Shown here one piece after another: positions 52,378 to 62,419 of a stretch of 64,000 nt of DNA (position 1 is the first letter of the stretch; each line of letters opens with the position of its first letter). The position numbers and the translations under genes were made by a program. The notes beneath the pieces are model-generated. The model was given only the letters and a program-made list of their open reading frames with translations, ran no database searches and was not told the DNA's origin. Origin of the DNA: Methylobacterium terricola (lineage in GTDB: Bacteria; Pseudomonadota; Alphaproteobacteria; Rhizobiales; Beijerinckiaceae); NCBI RefSeq assembly GCF_006151805.1, contig NZ_VDDA01000004.1, positions 1 through 64,000 of the forward strand, written 5' to 3'.

Positions 52378-54000
52378 TCAATGCCGCAAGCCCGGCGCCT
52401 CCCGCCCGGTCTTCTCGACGTATTCCGAATACCCGCCGCCATACTGGTGGATGCCGTCCGGCGTCAGCTCCAGCACCCGGTTCGACAGGGCGGCGAGGAA
52501 GTGCCGGTCGTGCGAGACGAACAGCATCGTGCCCTCGTACTGGGCGAGCGCGGCGATCAGCATGTCCTTGGTGCCGACGTCGAGGTGGTTGGTCGGCTCG
52601 TCGAGGACGAGGAAGTTCGGCGGGTCGTAGAGCATCCGGGCCATGGCGAGGCGGGCCTTCTCGCCGCCCGACAGCACCCGGCAGCGCTTCTCGACGTCGT
52701 CGCCCGAGAAACCGAAGCAGCCGGCGAGCGTGCGCAGCGAGCCCTGCCCGGCCTGCGGGAACGACTCCTCGAGGAACTCGAACACCGTGTGCTCGCCGAC
52801 CAGGGTGTCCATCGCGTGCTGGGCGAAGTAGCCGAGCTTGACGCTGGCGCCGATCGTCACGCTGCCGGCATCCGGCGTGGTGGTGCCGGTGGCCAGCTTG
52901 AGCAGGGTCGACTTGCCGGCGCCGTTGACGCCCATCACGCACCAGCGCTCCTTGCGGCGGATGCCGAAATCGAGCCCGTCATAGATCGTGCGGCTGCCGT
53001 AGGCCTTGCGCACCGATTTCAGGCTGATCACGTCGTCGCCCGAGCGCGGCGCGGCCGGGAAGTCGAAGGCGACGCTCTGGCGGCGGCGGGGCGGCTCGAC
53101 GCGCTCGATCTTGTCGAGCTTCTTCACCCGGCTCTGGACCTGGGCGGCGTGCGAGGCCCGCGCCTTGAAGCGCTCGATGAACTTGATCTCCTTGGCCAGC
53201 ATCGCCTGCTGGCGCTCGAACTGCGCCTGCTGCTGCGCCTCGTTCTGGGCCCGCTGCTGCTCGTAGAAGGCGTAGTCGCCCGAATAGGTGGTGAGCGCGC
53301 CGGCATCGATCTCGATGATCTTGCCGACGATCCGGTTCATGAAGGCCCGGTCGTGCGAGGTCATCAGGAGCGCGCCGTCGAAGCCCCGGAGGAAATCCTC
53401 GAGCCAGATCAGGCTCTCGAGGTCGAGGTGGTTGCTCGGCTCGTCGAGCAGCATCACGTCGGGGTTCATCAGGAGGATGCGGGCGAGCGCGACGCGCATC
53501 TTCCAGCCGCCCGACAGGGCGCCGACATCGCCCTCGACCATCTCGGGCGCGAAGCTCAGGCCCGCCAGCACCTCGTGCGCGCGGCCCTCGAGCGCGTAGC
53601 CGCCCAGCTCCTCGAACCGCCCCTGCACCTCGCCGTAGCGCTCGACCAGGGCCTCCATCTCGTCGGCCCGGTCGGGATCGGCGAGCCCGGTCTCGATCTC
53701 GCGCAGCTCCGCGGCGATCGCGCTCACCGGCCCGGCGCCGTCCATCACCTCGGACAACACGGAGCGGCCGGCCATCTCGCCGACATCCTGGCTGAAATAC
53801 CCGATGGTGATGCCGCGATCGCTGGAGACCTGGCCCTCGTCGGGCTGCTCCTCGCCGGTGATCATCCGGAACAGGGTCGTCTTGCCGGCGCCGTTGGGGC
53901 CGACGAGCCCGACCTTCTCGCCGCGCTGCAGCGCCGCCGAGGCCTCGATGAAGAGGAGCTGGTTGCCGTTCTGCTTGGCGATCTTGTCGAGGCGGATCAT
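52378..54000 (-). CDS. ABC-F family ATPase
   Basis: A 540-residue soluble protein with two ABC domains and no membrane segment, the ABC-F layout of translation factors such as EttA, YbiT and Uup. Walker A motifs are GPNGAGKTT (domain 1) and GVNGAGKST (domain 2), signatures are LSGGWKMRVALARIL and LSGGEKARLAMARML, and Walker B motifs end DEPSNHLD and DEPTNHLD. The linker (about 245-310) is a charged helical hairpin. ATG at 54000 is the start. It probably acts on ribosomes; antibiotic protection is possible but not indicated. Confidence 0.92.
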   Translation of the reverse strand: MIRLDKIAKQNGNQLLFIEASAALQRGEKVGLVGPNGAGKTTLFRMITGEEQPDEGQVSSDRGITIGYFSQDVGEMAGRSVLSEVMDGAGPVSAIAAELREIETGLADPDRADEMEALVERYGEVQGRFEELGGYALEGRAHEVLAGLSFAPEMVEGDVGALSGGWKMRVALARILLMNPDVMLLDEPSNHLDLESLIWLEDFLRGFDGALLMTSHDRAFMNRIVGKIIEIDAGALTTYSGDYAFYEQQRAQNEAQQQAQFERQQAMLAKEIKFIERFKARASHAAQVQSRVKKLDKIERVEPPRRRQSVAFDFPAAPRSGDDVISLKSVRKAYGSRTIYDGLDFGIRRKERWCVMGVNGAGKSTLLKLATGTTTPDAGSVTIGASVKLGYFAQHAMDTLVGEHTVFEFLEESFPQAGQGSLRTLAGCFGFSGDDVEKRCRVLSGGEKARLAMARMLYDPPNFLVLDEPTNHLDVGTKDMLIAALAQYEGTMLFVSHDRHFLAALSNRVLELTPDGIHQYGGGYSEYVEKTGREAPGLRH

Positions 54001-54188
54001 GGGAGGCGAGGGTCCGAGAGGAAGGGCGCGCCGGATCGCGCGCGGTGTCGTTGGGGGCGCCATGCCACGGCTTCGTGGCGGCGTGGTGTCGGGCGGGACG
54101 CCTGACCGGCTCGCGCCTGTCGTGACGCTCCATCCCATCCATGCTCCCAGGATCGAGGTCGCGGATGGAACAGCCGTCGATGCGGCGC

Positions 54189-54833
54189 TCAGCCCGCCGG
54201 CCCGCCCCGTCCGTCGACCACGTCGGTCGCGGCCCGGAAGGCGGCGTCGGCGTCGAGCGCCGTGGTGTCGATCACCACCGCGTCCTCCGCCACCCGCAAG
54301 GGGGCCGCGTCGCGGTCGGCGTCGCGGGCGTCGCGGCGCAGGATGTCGGCGAGCACCTCGTCGTAGGGAACCGCCTCGCCCCGCCCCTCGAGCTCGCGGT
54401 GGCGGCGGCGGGCGCGCTCCTCGGCGGAAGCGGTCACGAACAGCTTCACGGCGGCGTCCGGGCAGACCACGGTGCCGATGTCGCGCCCGTCGAGCACCGC
54501 ACCCGACGGCGCACCGGCGAAGCGGCGCTGCCAGTCGAGGAGCGCGGCGCGAACCGCGCCTTGCGCCGAGACGATCGAGGCCGCCTCGCCCATGGCGCTG
54601 CCGCGCAGGCGGGAATCGGCGAGGAAGCCCGGCGCGAGCGCCCGCGCGGCGGCGGCCGCCGCCGCCTCGTCGGCGAGGTCCCGGCCGGCATCGAGCAGCG
54701 TCAGCGCCACGGCGCGGTAGAGCAGGCCGGTATCGAGGTGCGGCAGGCGGTAATGCGCCGCCAGGCGCTTGGCCAGCGTGCCCTTGCCGGAGGCCGCCGG
54801 CCCGTCGATCGCGATCACCACTCCGGCCTTCAT
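54189..54833 (-). CDS. cmk: Cytidylate kinase
   Basis: A 214-residue cytosolic kinase phosphorylating CMP and dCMP. The P-loop is [16 protein letters not shown], substrate-binding [11 protein letters not shown] follows, and [13 protein letters not shown] is the conserved NMP-binding segment. The ATG at 54833 has GAGGG 8 nt upstream; an ATG at 54848 overlapping the aroA stop as ATGA is the alternative and would add five residues. It follows aroA directly, as in most alphaproteobacteria, but rpsA does not follow. Confidence 0.92.
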   Translation of the reverse strand: MKAGVVIAIDGPAASGKGTLAKRLAAHYRLPHLDTGLLYRAVALTLLDAGRDLADEAAAAAAARALAPGFLADSRLRGSAMGEAASIVSAQGAVRAALLDWQRRFAGAPSGAVLDGRDIGTVVCPDAAVKLFVTASAEERARRRHRELEGRGEAVPYDEVLADILRRDARDADRDAAPLRVAEDAVVIDTTALDADAAFRAATDVVDGRGGPAG

Positions 54834-54844
54834 GTGCGCGGCCC

Positions 54845-56254
<1,410 letters not shown>

Positions 56255-56367
56255 TTAGCATGCGGGCGCCGCCGCGTCATCCGTCGGCCCGCCAGGTATT
56301 TGACAGGGCTGGCGGGCGCGACTAACCGGACCCACTCTCTTCCGACATCGACAGGAATGTAACTACC

Positions 56368-56754
56368 GTGGCCAGACCGGAACTCGGCTTGAAGCGCCAG
56401 TGCATGAGCTGCGGCGCGAAGTTCTACGACCTCAGCAGGGACCCCGCCGTGTGCCCGAAATGCGGCACGGTCTACCAGGTCGCCGCCCTCTCCACGAGCC
56501 GCGTCCCCGCCCCGGCGATCGCCAACCGCGCCCCGCGCGAGGAGGAGACCGAGGAAGAGACCGGCGCCCCCGATATGGTCTCCCTCGACGAGGTCGAGGC
56601 CGCCGAGGGCGGCGACGACGTCGCGGTCGACGACGAGGCGGATGTGGGCGATGCCGGCGGCGACGACGACACCTTCCTGGAGGAGGACGAGGAGAGCGGC
56701 GACGACGTCTCCGACTTCATCGACGGCGACATCGAGAGCGACGAGGAATCCTGA
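56368..56754 (+). CDS. FYDLN acid family protein (TIGR02300-like zinc ribbon)
   Basis: A 128-residue protein with a GTG start. The N-terminus holds a four-cysteine zinc ribbon (C12, C15, C29, C32) with the family motif KFYDLSRDP, and the rest (about 56-128) is strongly acidic, with runs of Asp and Glu. The family is largely confined to Alphaproteobacteria and has no known function. It is divergent from aroA and upstream of the tRNA-Ala genes, a conserved neighbourhood in that class. Confidence 0.9.
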   Translation: MARPELGLKRQCMSCGAKFYDLSRDPAVCPKCGTVYQVAALSTSRVPAPAIANRAPREEETEEETGAPDMVSLDEVEAAEGGDDVAVDDEADVGDAGGDDDTFLEEDEESGDDVSDFIDGDIESDEES

Positions 56755-56769
56755 TCCCGCGGGCAGGAT

Positions 56770-56793
56770 GACGGCCGGCGGGGCCCGGCCGTC
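56770..56793 (+). terminator. GC-rich hairpin after the FYDLN gene
   Basis: GACGGCCGG (56770-56778) pairs with CCGGCCGTC (56785-56793), 15 bp past the stop codon. No T-run follows, so it may be a weak terminator or an mRNA-stabilising hairpin. Confidence 0.45.
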
Positions 56794-56967
56794 GCTCCAA
56801 GTCCCTGGCGGATCTGCGCAATTCGCGGCAGTCACGAAAACTTCGCGAAGAGCCGCCCCGGGGGCTTGTGTCCGGCGCCGCACCCTCATATACCGCCGCT
56901 CACCGGCGGCGCCCTCCCACAGGACGCCGTTTCGGTTCCGGGACGGACCCCAAACGTCCTGTGGAGT

Positions 56968-57043
56968 GGGGCTTTAGCTCAGCTGGGAGAGCGCCTGCAT
57001 GGCATGCAGGAGGTCAGCGGTTCGATCCCGCTAAGCTCCACCA
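56968..57043 (+). tRNA. tRNA-Ala (GGC), copy 1
   Basis: A 76-nt cloverleaf with acceptor stem GGGGCTT/AAGCTCC, anticodon loop ATGGCAT (anticodon GGC) and encoded CCA. It is the first of three identical genes spaced exactly 170 bp apart. Confidence 0.97.
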
Positions 57044-57137
57044 ACTCATCTCCAGGGCGACCTGGGGTGATCGGATCGCAAGGCGCGATCAGGACGGACG
57101 AGACCCGCCGGCGTACCCAGCGCCGCGGATGACGGAT

Positions 57138-57213
57138 GGGGCTTTAGCTCAGCTGGGAGAGCGCCTGCATGGCATGCAGGAGGTCAGCGGTTCGATCCCG
57201 CTAAGCTCCACCA
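57138..57213 (+). tRNA. tRNA-Ala (GGC), copy 2
   Basis: Identical in sequence to copy 1, with anticodon GGC and encoded CCA. It is preceded by the same GACGGAT stretch that precedes copy 3. Confidence 0.97.
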
Positions 57214-57307
57214 ACTCACCTTTAGGGCGGCCTGGGGTGATCGGATCGCAAGGCGCGATCAGGACGGACGAGACCCGCCGGCGTGCCCAGCGCCGCGGAT
57301 GACGGAT

Positions 57308-57383
57308 GGGGCTTTAGCTCAGCTGGGAGAGCGCCTGCATGGCATGCAGGAGGTCAGCGGTTCGATCCCGCTAAGCTCCACCA
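57308..57383 (+). tRNA. tRNA-Ala (GGC), copy 3
   Basis: Identical to copies 1 and 2, with encoded CCA. Immediately downstream the sequence changes to a non-repeated region that becomes AT-rich after about 57780. Confidence 0.97.
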
Positions 57384-58034
57384 ACCCCCCTCGATCTGAC
57401 CGGGCGATGAGACGGGCCGCTTCGGCGGCGTTCGTGGTTCACCCGCCGGGCGTCGCAGTCGTCGGTCGTGAGCCCGCGTTCTGGCGCGTGGGGGGCGGCC
57501 GGCATCTGCCTCGGTCGTAGACCTGCGCCTGTGCCGGCTCGCCCCGTCGCGGGATTCGCGCATACGGCGGAGTCATGGGTGCCCTAAGGGTCTCGGCGCC
57601 ACGCAATCCCCTCCCCTTGCCGCGACGCAACGACAGTTGCGGTCAAGTTCATCACCGCCGTTCACGGCATCTTTCGTCGTCTTCACGCTCTGGAAAAATA
57701 ACCGCTCCGCTGGAGCGGCGGATCGAGGCCGAGCTTCCTCGTTCTCGTGGATGACGCTGCGGTGCGGCGCGTGTCATCATGACATGAATTGCATCACATT
57801 TTACTTGTTATTTCTATAATATTATTAGCAAGTATTTACAAACCGAAATATCTAATCTTACAAGTAATATCCGGTATCAATCGTGCTTATCCATGTTCGA
57901 ACACAAACGATCCAGGCCTTTCATGGTGTTGCCGCGGGCCAACAAACTTCAACCGGCGGTCGTCGGCCCGATTGAACAAGCAGATTACCCTTGGTAATAT
58001 GATTCTCGGCGGAATCGAGATCGAGGGGATGTTT
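57384..58034. other. Gene-poor, partly AT-rich segment next to the tRNA-Ala array
   Basis: No convincing gene is seen in these 651 bp. The first 400 bp are GC-rich like the rest of the window. From about 57785 to 57880 the base composition turns strongly AT-rich (TTACTTGTTATTTC and TATAATATTATTAGC), unlike any other part of the window. A TATAAT hexamer is at 57815-57820 but no well-spaced -35 box is evident. The segment leads into the IS5-type gene and looks like acquired DNA. Confidence 0.6.
57702..57718 (-). terminator. Possible minus-strand intrinsic terminator without a visible gene
   Basis: CCGCTCC (57702-57708) and GGAGCGG (57712-57718) form a 7-bp stem with a 3-nt loop, and on the minus strand it is followed by TTATTTTTCC. 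That is a good Rho-independent form, yet no minus-strand gene is recognised upstream of it. Confidence 0.4.
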
Positions 58035-58430
58035 ATGTTGACGGAGGCGCAGTGGGCCGTGCTCGCACCTTTGCTCGAAGACTGTCGGCCTCGCGGCAAG
58101 ACGCAGCCTCACGACCTCAAGCGAACCCTCGATGCAATCCTCTGGCGGCATTGGCACGATACCAACTGGCGTGCCGTCCCGGCCCATTACGGCCCGTGGT
58201 GGATGGCGGCCCAGACCTTCATTCGCTGGTCGCGCCTCGGCGTGTGGGAGCAACTCCACGCTCGCCTCGAACGTCACTTCGAGGAAGCGGGCCTGCCGGT
58301 CCCCGGGATCGACCACGACGAGTTCGCCTATGGCGGTGCCCGCAAGAAGGAGCTGCAGGACAGCGAATTGCAGGTGCGCCAGATCGCCAACATGCTGCTG
58401 AGCGTGCAGAAGCAGGCCGCGGTGGCCTGA
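58035..58430 (+). CDS. Stand-alone IS5-type transposase N-terminal domain protein
   Basis: A 131-residue protein. Residues 1-75 match the N-terminal DNA-binding domain of IS5-family transposases (DUF4096-like): MLTEAQWAVLAPLLEDCRPR, LDAILWRHWHDTNWRAVPAHYGPWW and FIRWSRLGVWEQLHARLER. The catalytic DDE domain is absent; instead a short tail with GIDHDEFAYGGARKKELQDS and a helical end follows. The ATG at 58035 has GAGGGG 6 nt upstream; ATG at 58029 is an alternative. It may be a transposase remnant or a domesticated DNA-binding protein. Confidence 0.65.
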   Translation: MLTEAQWAVLAPLLEDCRPRGKTQPHDLKRTLDAILWRHWHDTNWRAVPAHYGPWWMAAQTFIRWSRLGVWEQLHARLERHFEEAGLPVPGIDHDEFAYGGARKKELQDSELQVRQIANMLLSVQKQAAVA

Positions 58431-58460
58431 GGGCCGGCCGGCGGCGAGGACGGACCACCC

Positions 58461-59208
58461 ATGGTCGTCGGCGCCAACGGCGTCCGACTCGTCGTCGACG
58501 TCGAGACTGCCGGGCTGGTGCCCGCCGGTGACGCCCTGCGCGGGAAGCCGGTGCTGCTGCTCCCGCATGGCGGGCCGGGGCTTCGACCACAGCGCCTTCA
58601 GGCCCCTGGTCTCCGGGCTGAGCGACGTGGCGCAGGTGATATGCTGTGATCACCGCGGCAACGGCCGCAGCGAGGACGGCGACCGCGCCGCCTGGACGCT
58701 GGTGCGATGGGGCGACGACGCGAAGGGCCTGTGCGACGCGCCACCCGGACCATCCGGGCAAGCCGGTGCTGGTCAGCACCGCGGCCAGGTTCGAGTTTCC
58801 GGTGATCCTCGCGAGCGTCGCCCGGATGGCCGAGGCGTACTGGACGGTGCCCACCGCCGAGCGGCGGGCGGACATCCTCCGCATCTGTGGGCCGCTCTAT
58901 CGCCGGACGCCTCGGAACCCGGAGGCGTCGCGGCGTGCGCGGGTCCGCCACGGCACCGCCCTGCACGTCAACGGCCCCGACAAGGAGCGGGCGCGCATGG
59001 ACGTCCGGGCCGCCCCCGCGGGCGTGCGCTGCCCCGTCCTCGTCATGGCCGGCGATCACGACCCGGTCTCGCCGATCGCCTTCAGCGAGACGATCGTGGC
59101 ATCCCTGCCGCCTGGCCGCGTCCGCTTTTCGGACAGCCGCCACGGCGGTTCGGCGATGCACCGGAGCGCGCCGTCGCGGTCCTGAGGGCGTTGATCGCGG
59201 CGGCGTGA
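58461..59208 (+). pseudogene. Decayed alpha/beta hydrolase (proline-iminopeptidase-like)
   Basis: Family segments are spread over all three forward frames. GVRLVVDVETAG...LLLPHGGPG starts at 58461 in one frame; FDHSAFRPLVSGLSDVAQVICCDHRGNGRSEDGD continues in a second frame from about 58575; TRHPDHPGKPVLVSTAARFEFP to VLVMAGDHDPVSP lies in a third from about 58738; and DAPERAVAVLRALIAAA ends back in the second. At the second junction about 20-25 residues, including the expected GxSxGG nucleophile elbow, are missing. It is non-functional as read, unless sequencing errors explain the shifts. Confidence 0.8.
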
Positions 59209-59238
59209 GCCCGAGCCCGGCCCACGCCGTGTCCCTCC

Positions 59239-62200
59239 TTACTCCGCCGCCTGGCGCAGTTCCGGCGGCGCCTCGTCCTCGGGCGTCTCGCTCTTGTCCT
59301 CCGGTCCGTGCGAGCGCCCGGACAACCACGTCGAGAGCGTGTCGAGGTAGATGTAGATCACCGGCGTGGTGAACAGCGTCAGCACCTGGCTCACCGCGAG
59401 GCCGCCGACCATGGCGTAGCCGAGGGGCTGCCGGATCTCCGAGCCGGTGCCGGTGCCGAACATCAGCGGGATGCCGCCCAGCAAAGCCGCCATCGTGGTC
59501 ATCAGGATCGGGCGGAAGCGCAAGCTGGCCGCCTTGCGGATCGCCTCCTTGGGGCCGATGCCCTCGTGCCGCTCGGCGACGATCGCAAAGTCGACCAGCA
59601 TGATGCCGTTCTTCTTCACGATGCCGATCAGCAGGATGATCCCGATCAGCGCGATCAGGCTGAAATCGTAGCCGAACCACAAGAGCATCGCGAGCGCGCC
59701 GACGCCGGCCGAGGGCAGGGTCGAGAGGATCGTCAGCGGATGGATGTAGCTCTCGTAGAGGATGCCGAGGATCAGGTAGACCACCACGAGCGCCGCGGCG
59801 ATCAGCAGCGGCACCGTCGAGAGCGATTGCTGGAACGCCTGCGCGGTGCCCTGGAAGCCGGTCGCGAGGGTCGTCGGCACCCCGAGATCCTTGGCCGCCT
59901 TGTCGATCGCGGCGGTCGCCTGGCCGAGCGCCACGTTCGGCGCCAGGTTGAAGCTGATCGTCACGGCGGGGAACTGGCCCTGGTGGCTGATCGAGAGCGG
60001 GCGAACCGGCACGGTGGTCCAGGTCGCGAAGGCGGCGAGCGGCACCTGGCCGCCGGTCGTCGGCGATTTCACGTAGATGTTGCGCAAGCTATCCGGGTTG
60101 CCCTGGAGCGCCGGCAGGATCTCCATGATCACGTGGTAGCTGTTGAGCTGCGTGAAGTACTGCGCCACCTGGCGCTGGCCGATCGCGTCGTAGAGCGTGT
60201 CGTCGATGAGTTGGGGCGTGATGCCGTAGCGCGAGGCGGCGTCGCGGTTGATCGTCAGGGTCAGCGTGGTGCCGTCGGTCTGCTGGTCGGTGGCGACGTC
60301 GCGCAGTTCCGGGAGGGTCCGGAGCTTGTCGAGGAGCCGCGGCGACCAGGTGTTGAGCTCGTCGAGGTTCGGATCCTGCAGCGTGTACTCGAACTGGGTG
60401 CGCGAGGAGCGCCCGCCGGTGCGCACGTCCTGCGAGGCCTGGAGGAAGACCTTGACCCCTTCGAGCCGCGCGAGCTTCGGCCGCAGCCGGTCGATGATCT
60501 GGAACGCGTTGGCCTCGCGCTCGTCCCGGGGCTTCAGGGTGATGAACATCCGGCCGGAATTGAGCGCCTGGCCGCTGCCGCCGATCGACATCGCGACGCT
60601 CGCCACGTCCGGATCGGCCTGGATCACCGCGCCGACCGCGCGCTGCCGGTCCTCCATGGCGGAGAACGAGATGTCCTGCCCGCCCTCCGTGATGCCGACG
60701 ATGAGGCCCGTATCCTGTTGCGGGAAGAAGCCCTTCGGAATGATCACGAACAGGTAGCCGGTGAGCGCCACCGTGCCGAGGAAGGTCAGGAAGGTGACGA
60801 CGTGGTGGCGGAGCGCCACGTCGAGGGCCGCTTCGTAAGCCGCGAGCAAGCGATCGAAGACGCGCTCGCTCCAGCGATAGAGGCGGCCGTGCTGCTCGGC
60901 CTTGTGCTCCTTGAGGAAGCGCGAGGCCATCATCGGGGTCAGCGACAGCGACACGAAGGCCGAGACGCCGATCGTCATCGACAGCACGACGGCAAATTCG
61001 CGGAACAGCCGGCCGATGATGCCGCCCATCAGCAAGAGCGGGATCAGCACCGCGATCAGCGAGACCGAGATCGACACGATGGTGAAGCCGATCTCGCCGG
61101 CGCCCTTGAGCGCGGCATGCATCGGCTTCATCCCGTCCTCGACGTAGCGGGCGATATTCTCCAGCACCACGATCGCGTCGTCCACGACGAAGCCGACCGC
61201 GATGGTGAGCGCCATCAGCGACAGGTTGTCGAGCGTGTACCCGGCCATCCACATCAGCGCGCAGGCGCCCAGCAGCGCCAGCGGCACCGTCACGCTCGGG
61301 ATGATCGTCGCCCAGACCGAGCGCAGGAACACGAAGATCACCGCCACCACCAGCGCGATGGTGATCGCCAACGTGAACTGCACGTCCTCGACCGAGGCGC
61401 GGATGGTCTGGGTGCGGTCGCTCAGGGTCTTCACCACCACGCCCGCCGGCAGGGCCGCGGTGATGCGGGGCAGTTCGGCCTTGATCCGGTCGACGGTGTC
61501 GATGACGTTGGCGCCGGGCTGCTTGAACACGACCAGGAACACGCCGCGCTGGCCGTTGGCCCAGGCCGCCTGCTTGTTGTCCTCCGGCCCCGCCACCGCC
61601 CGGCCGATGTCGCGCACCCGCAACGGCGCGCCGTTGCGGTAGGCGATGATGATGTCGTTCCAGTCCTTGGCGACGGTGAGCTGGTCGTTGGCGTAGACCG
61701 TATAGCTGCGGGTCGCCCCGTCGAAGCTGCCCTTCGGGCTGTTGACCGTGGTGATCGAGAGCTGGGTCCGGACGTCCTCCAGCGACAGGTCCTTGGCGAC
61801 GAGCTTCGCCGGGTCGATCTGCACCCGCACCGCCGGCTTCTGCTGGCCGCCGATCAAGACCTGGCCGACGCCCGAGATCTGGCTGATGCGCTGCGCCAGC
61901 TGCACGTCGGCGGCGTCGTCGACGTCGATCAGCGGCAGGGTGTCGGAGGTGGCGGAGAGCAGGAGGATCGGCGAATCGGCCGGGTTCACCTTGCGGTAGG
62001 TCGGCGGGCTCGGCAGGGTCTTGGGCAACTGCCCGCCGGCGGCGTTGATCGCCGCCTGGATGTCGTTCGCCGCCGCGTCGATGTTGCGGCCGAGGTCGAA
62101 CTGCACGGTGATCGACGAGATGCCGAGGGCGCTCGTCGAGGTCATCTGGCTGACGCCGGGGATCTGGGCGAATTGCCGCTCCAGCGGCTGGGCCACCGAC

Positions 62201-62418
62201 GAGGCCATGGTCTCCGGGCTGCCGCCGGGCAGCTGCGCGGTGACTTGGATCGTCGGGAAGTCGACCTGCGGCAGCGGCGCGACGCCGAGCAGCGGATAGG
62301 CCACGATCCCGATGAACAGGATCCCGGCCATGATCAGCGAGGTCGCGATCGGGAAGCGGATGAAGTAGCCGGAGATGCCGCCGCGCACGGGCCCCTCCTG
62401 TCCGGTGCCGGACTGCAT
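59239..62418 (-). CDS. RND multidrug efflux permease (MdtB/MdtC-like)
   Basis: A 1059-residue inner-membrane proton-driven pump. The N-terminal helix (FIRFPIATSLIMAGILFIGI) is followed by PLLGVAPLPQVDFPTIQV and a periplasmic domain, and TM4 holds the proton-relay DD pair D413-D414 (AVGFVVDDAIVVLENI). The C-terminal half repeats the layout (LPSAGVGALAMLLWFGYDFSLIALIGIILLIG). The sequence type is closest to MdtB/MdtC rather than AcrB. Its start is one base after the adaptor-gene stop. No outer-membrane factor gene is adjacent. Confidence 0.93.
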   Translation of the reverse strand: MQSGTGQEGPVRGGISGYFIRFPIATSLIMAGILFIGIVAYPLLGVAPLPQVDFPTIQVTAQLPGGSPETMASSVAQPLERQFAQIPGVSQMTSTSALGISSITVQFDLGRNIDAAANDIQAAINAAGGQLPKTLPSPPTYRKVNPADSPILLLSATSDTLPLIDVDDAADVQLAQRISQISGVGQVLIGGQQKPAVRVQIDPAKLVAKDLSLEDVRTQLSITTVNSPKGSFDGATRSYTVYANDQLTVAKDWNDIIIAYRNGAPLRVRDIGRAVAGPEDNKQAAWANGQRGVFLVVFKQPGANVIDTVDRIKAELPRITAALPAGVVVKTLSDRTQTIRASVEDVQFTLAITIALVVAVIFVFLRSVWATIIPSVTVPLALLGACALMWMAGYTLDNLSLMALTIAVGFVVDDAIVVLENIARYVEDGMKPMHAALKGAGEIGFTIVSISVSLIAVLIPLLLMGGIIGRLFREFAVVLSMTIGVSAFVSLSLTPMMASRFLKEHKAEQHGRLYRWSERVFDRLLAAYEAALDVALRHHVVTFLTFLGTVALTGYLFVIIPKGFFPQQDTGLIVGITEGGQDISFSAMEDRQRAVGAVIQADPDVASVAMSIGGSGQALNSGRMFITLKPRDEREANAFQIIDRLRPKLARLEGVKVFLQASQDVRTGGRSSRTQFEYTLQDPNLDELNTWSPRLLDKLRTLPELRDVATDQQTDGTTLTLTINRDAASRYGITPQLIDDTLYDAIGQRQVAQYFTQLNSYHVIMEILPALQGNPDSLRNIYVKSPTTGGQVPLAAFATWTTVPVRPLSISHQGQFPAVTISFNLAPNVALGQATAAIDKAAKDLGVPTTLATGFQGTAQAFQQSLSTVPLLIAAALVVVYLILGILYESYIHPLTILSTLPSAGVGALAMLLWFGYDFSLIALIGIILLIGIVKKNGIMLVDFAIVAERHEGIGPKEAIRKAASLRFRPILMTTMAALLGGIPLMFGTGTGSEIRQPLGYAMVGGLAVSQVLTLFTTPVIYIYLDTLSTWLSGRSHGPEDKSETPEDEAPPELRQAAE

Positions 62419-62419
62419 G

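Larger units (their letters stand above)
56968..57383 (+). repeat. Tandem array of three 170-bp tRNA-Ala units
   Basis: Starts of the three tRNA genes are 56968, 57138 and 57308. The two spacers (57044-57137 and 57214-57307) are 94 bp each and differ at only about six positions, so the array arose by recent tandem duplication of a gene-plus-spacer unit. The third gene is followed by unrelated sequence. Confidence 0.93.

Noticed and set aside
52378..54000. Antibiotic-resistance ABC-F protein
   Set aside because: Nothing in the sequence separates it from housekeeping ABC-F translation factors.
56968..57383. CRISPR-like appearance of repeats and spacers
   Set aside because: The repeats are tRNA genes and the spacers are near-identical, so this is a tandem duplication and not a CRISPR array.
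56866..57520. Short repeated open frames (GALAQLGERLHGMQEVSGSIP) over the tRNA-Ala array
   Set aside because: They are translations of the tRNA genes themselves, a common mis-annotation.
57789..58034. N-terminal extension of the IS5-type protein
   Set aside because: The extra 82 residues come from the AT-rich tract, have no domain, and a strong ribosome-binding site precedes the ATG at 58035.
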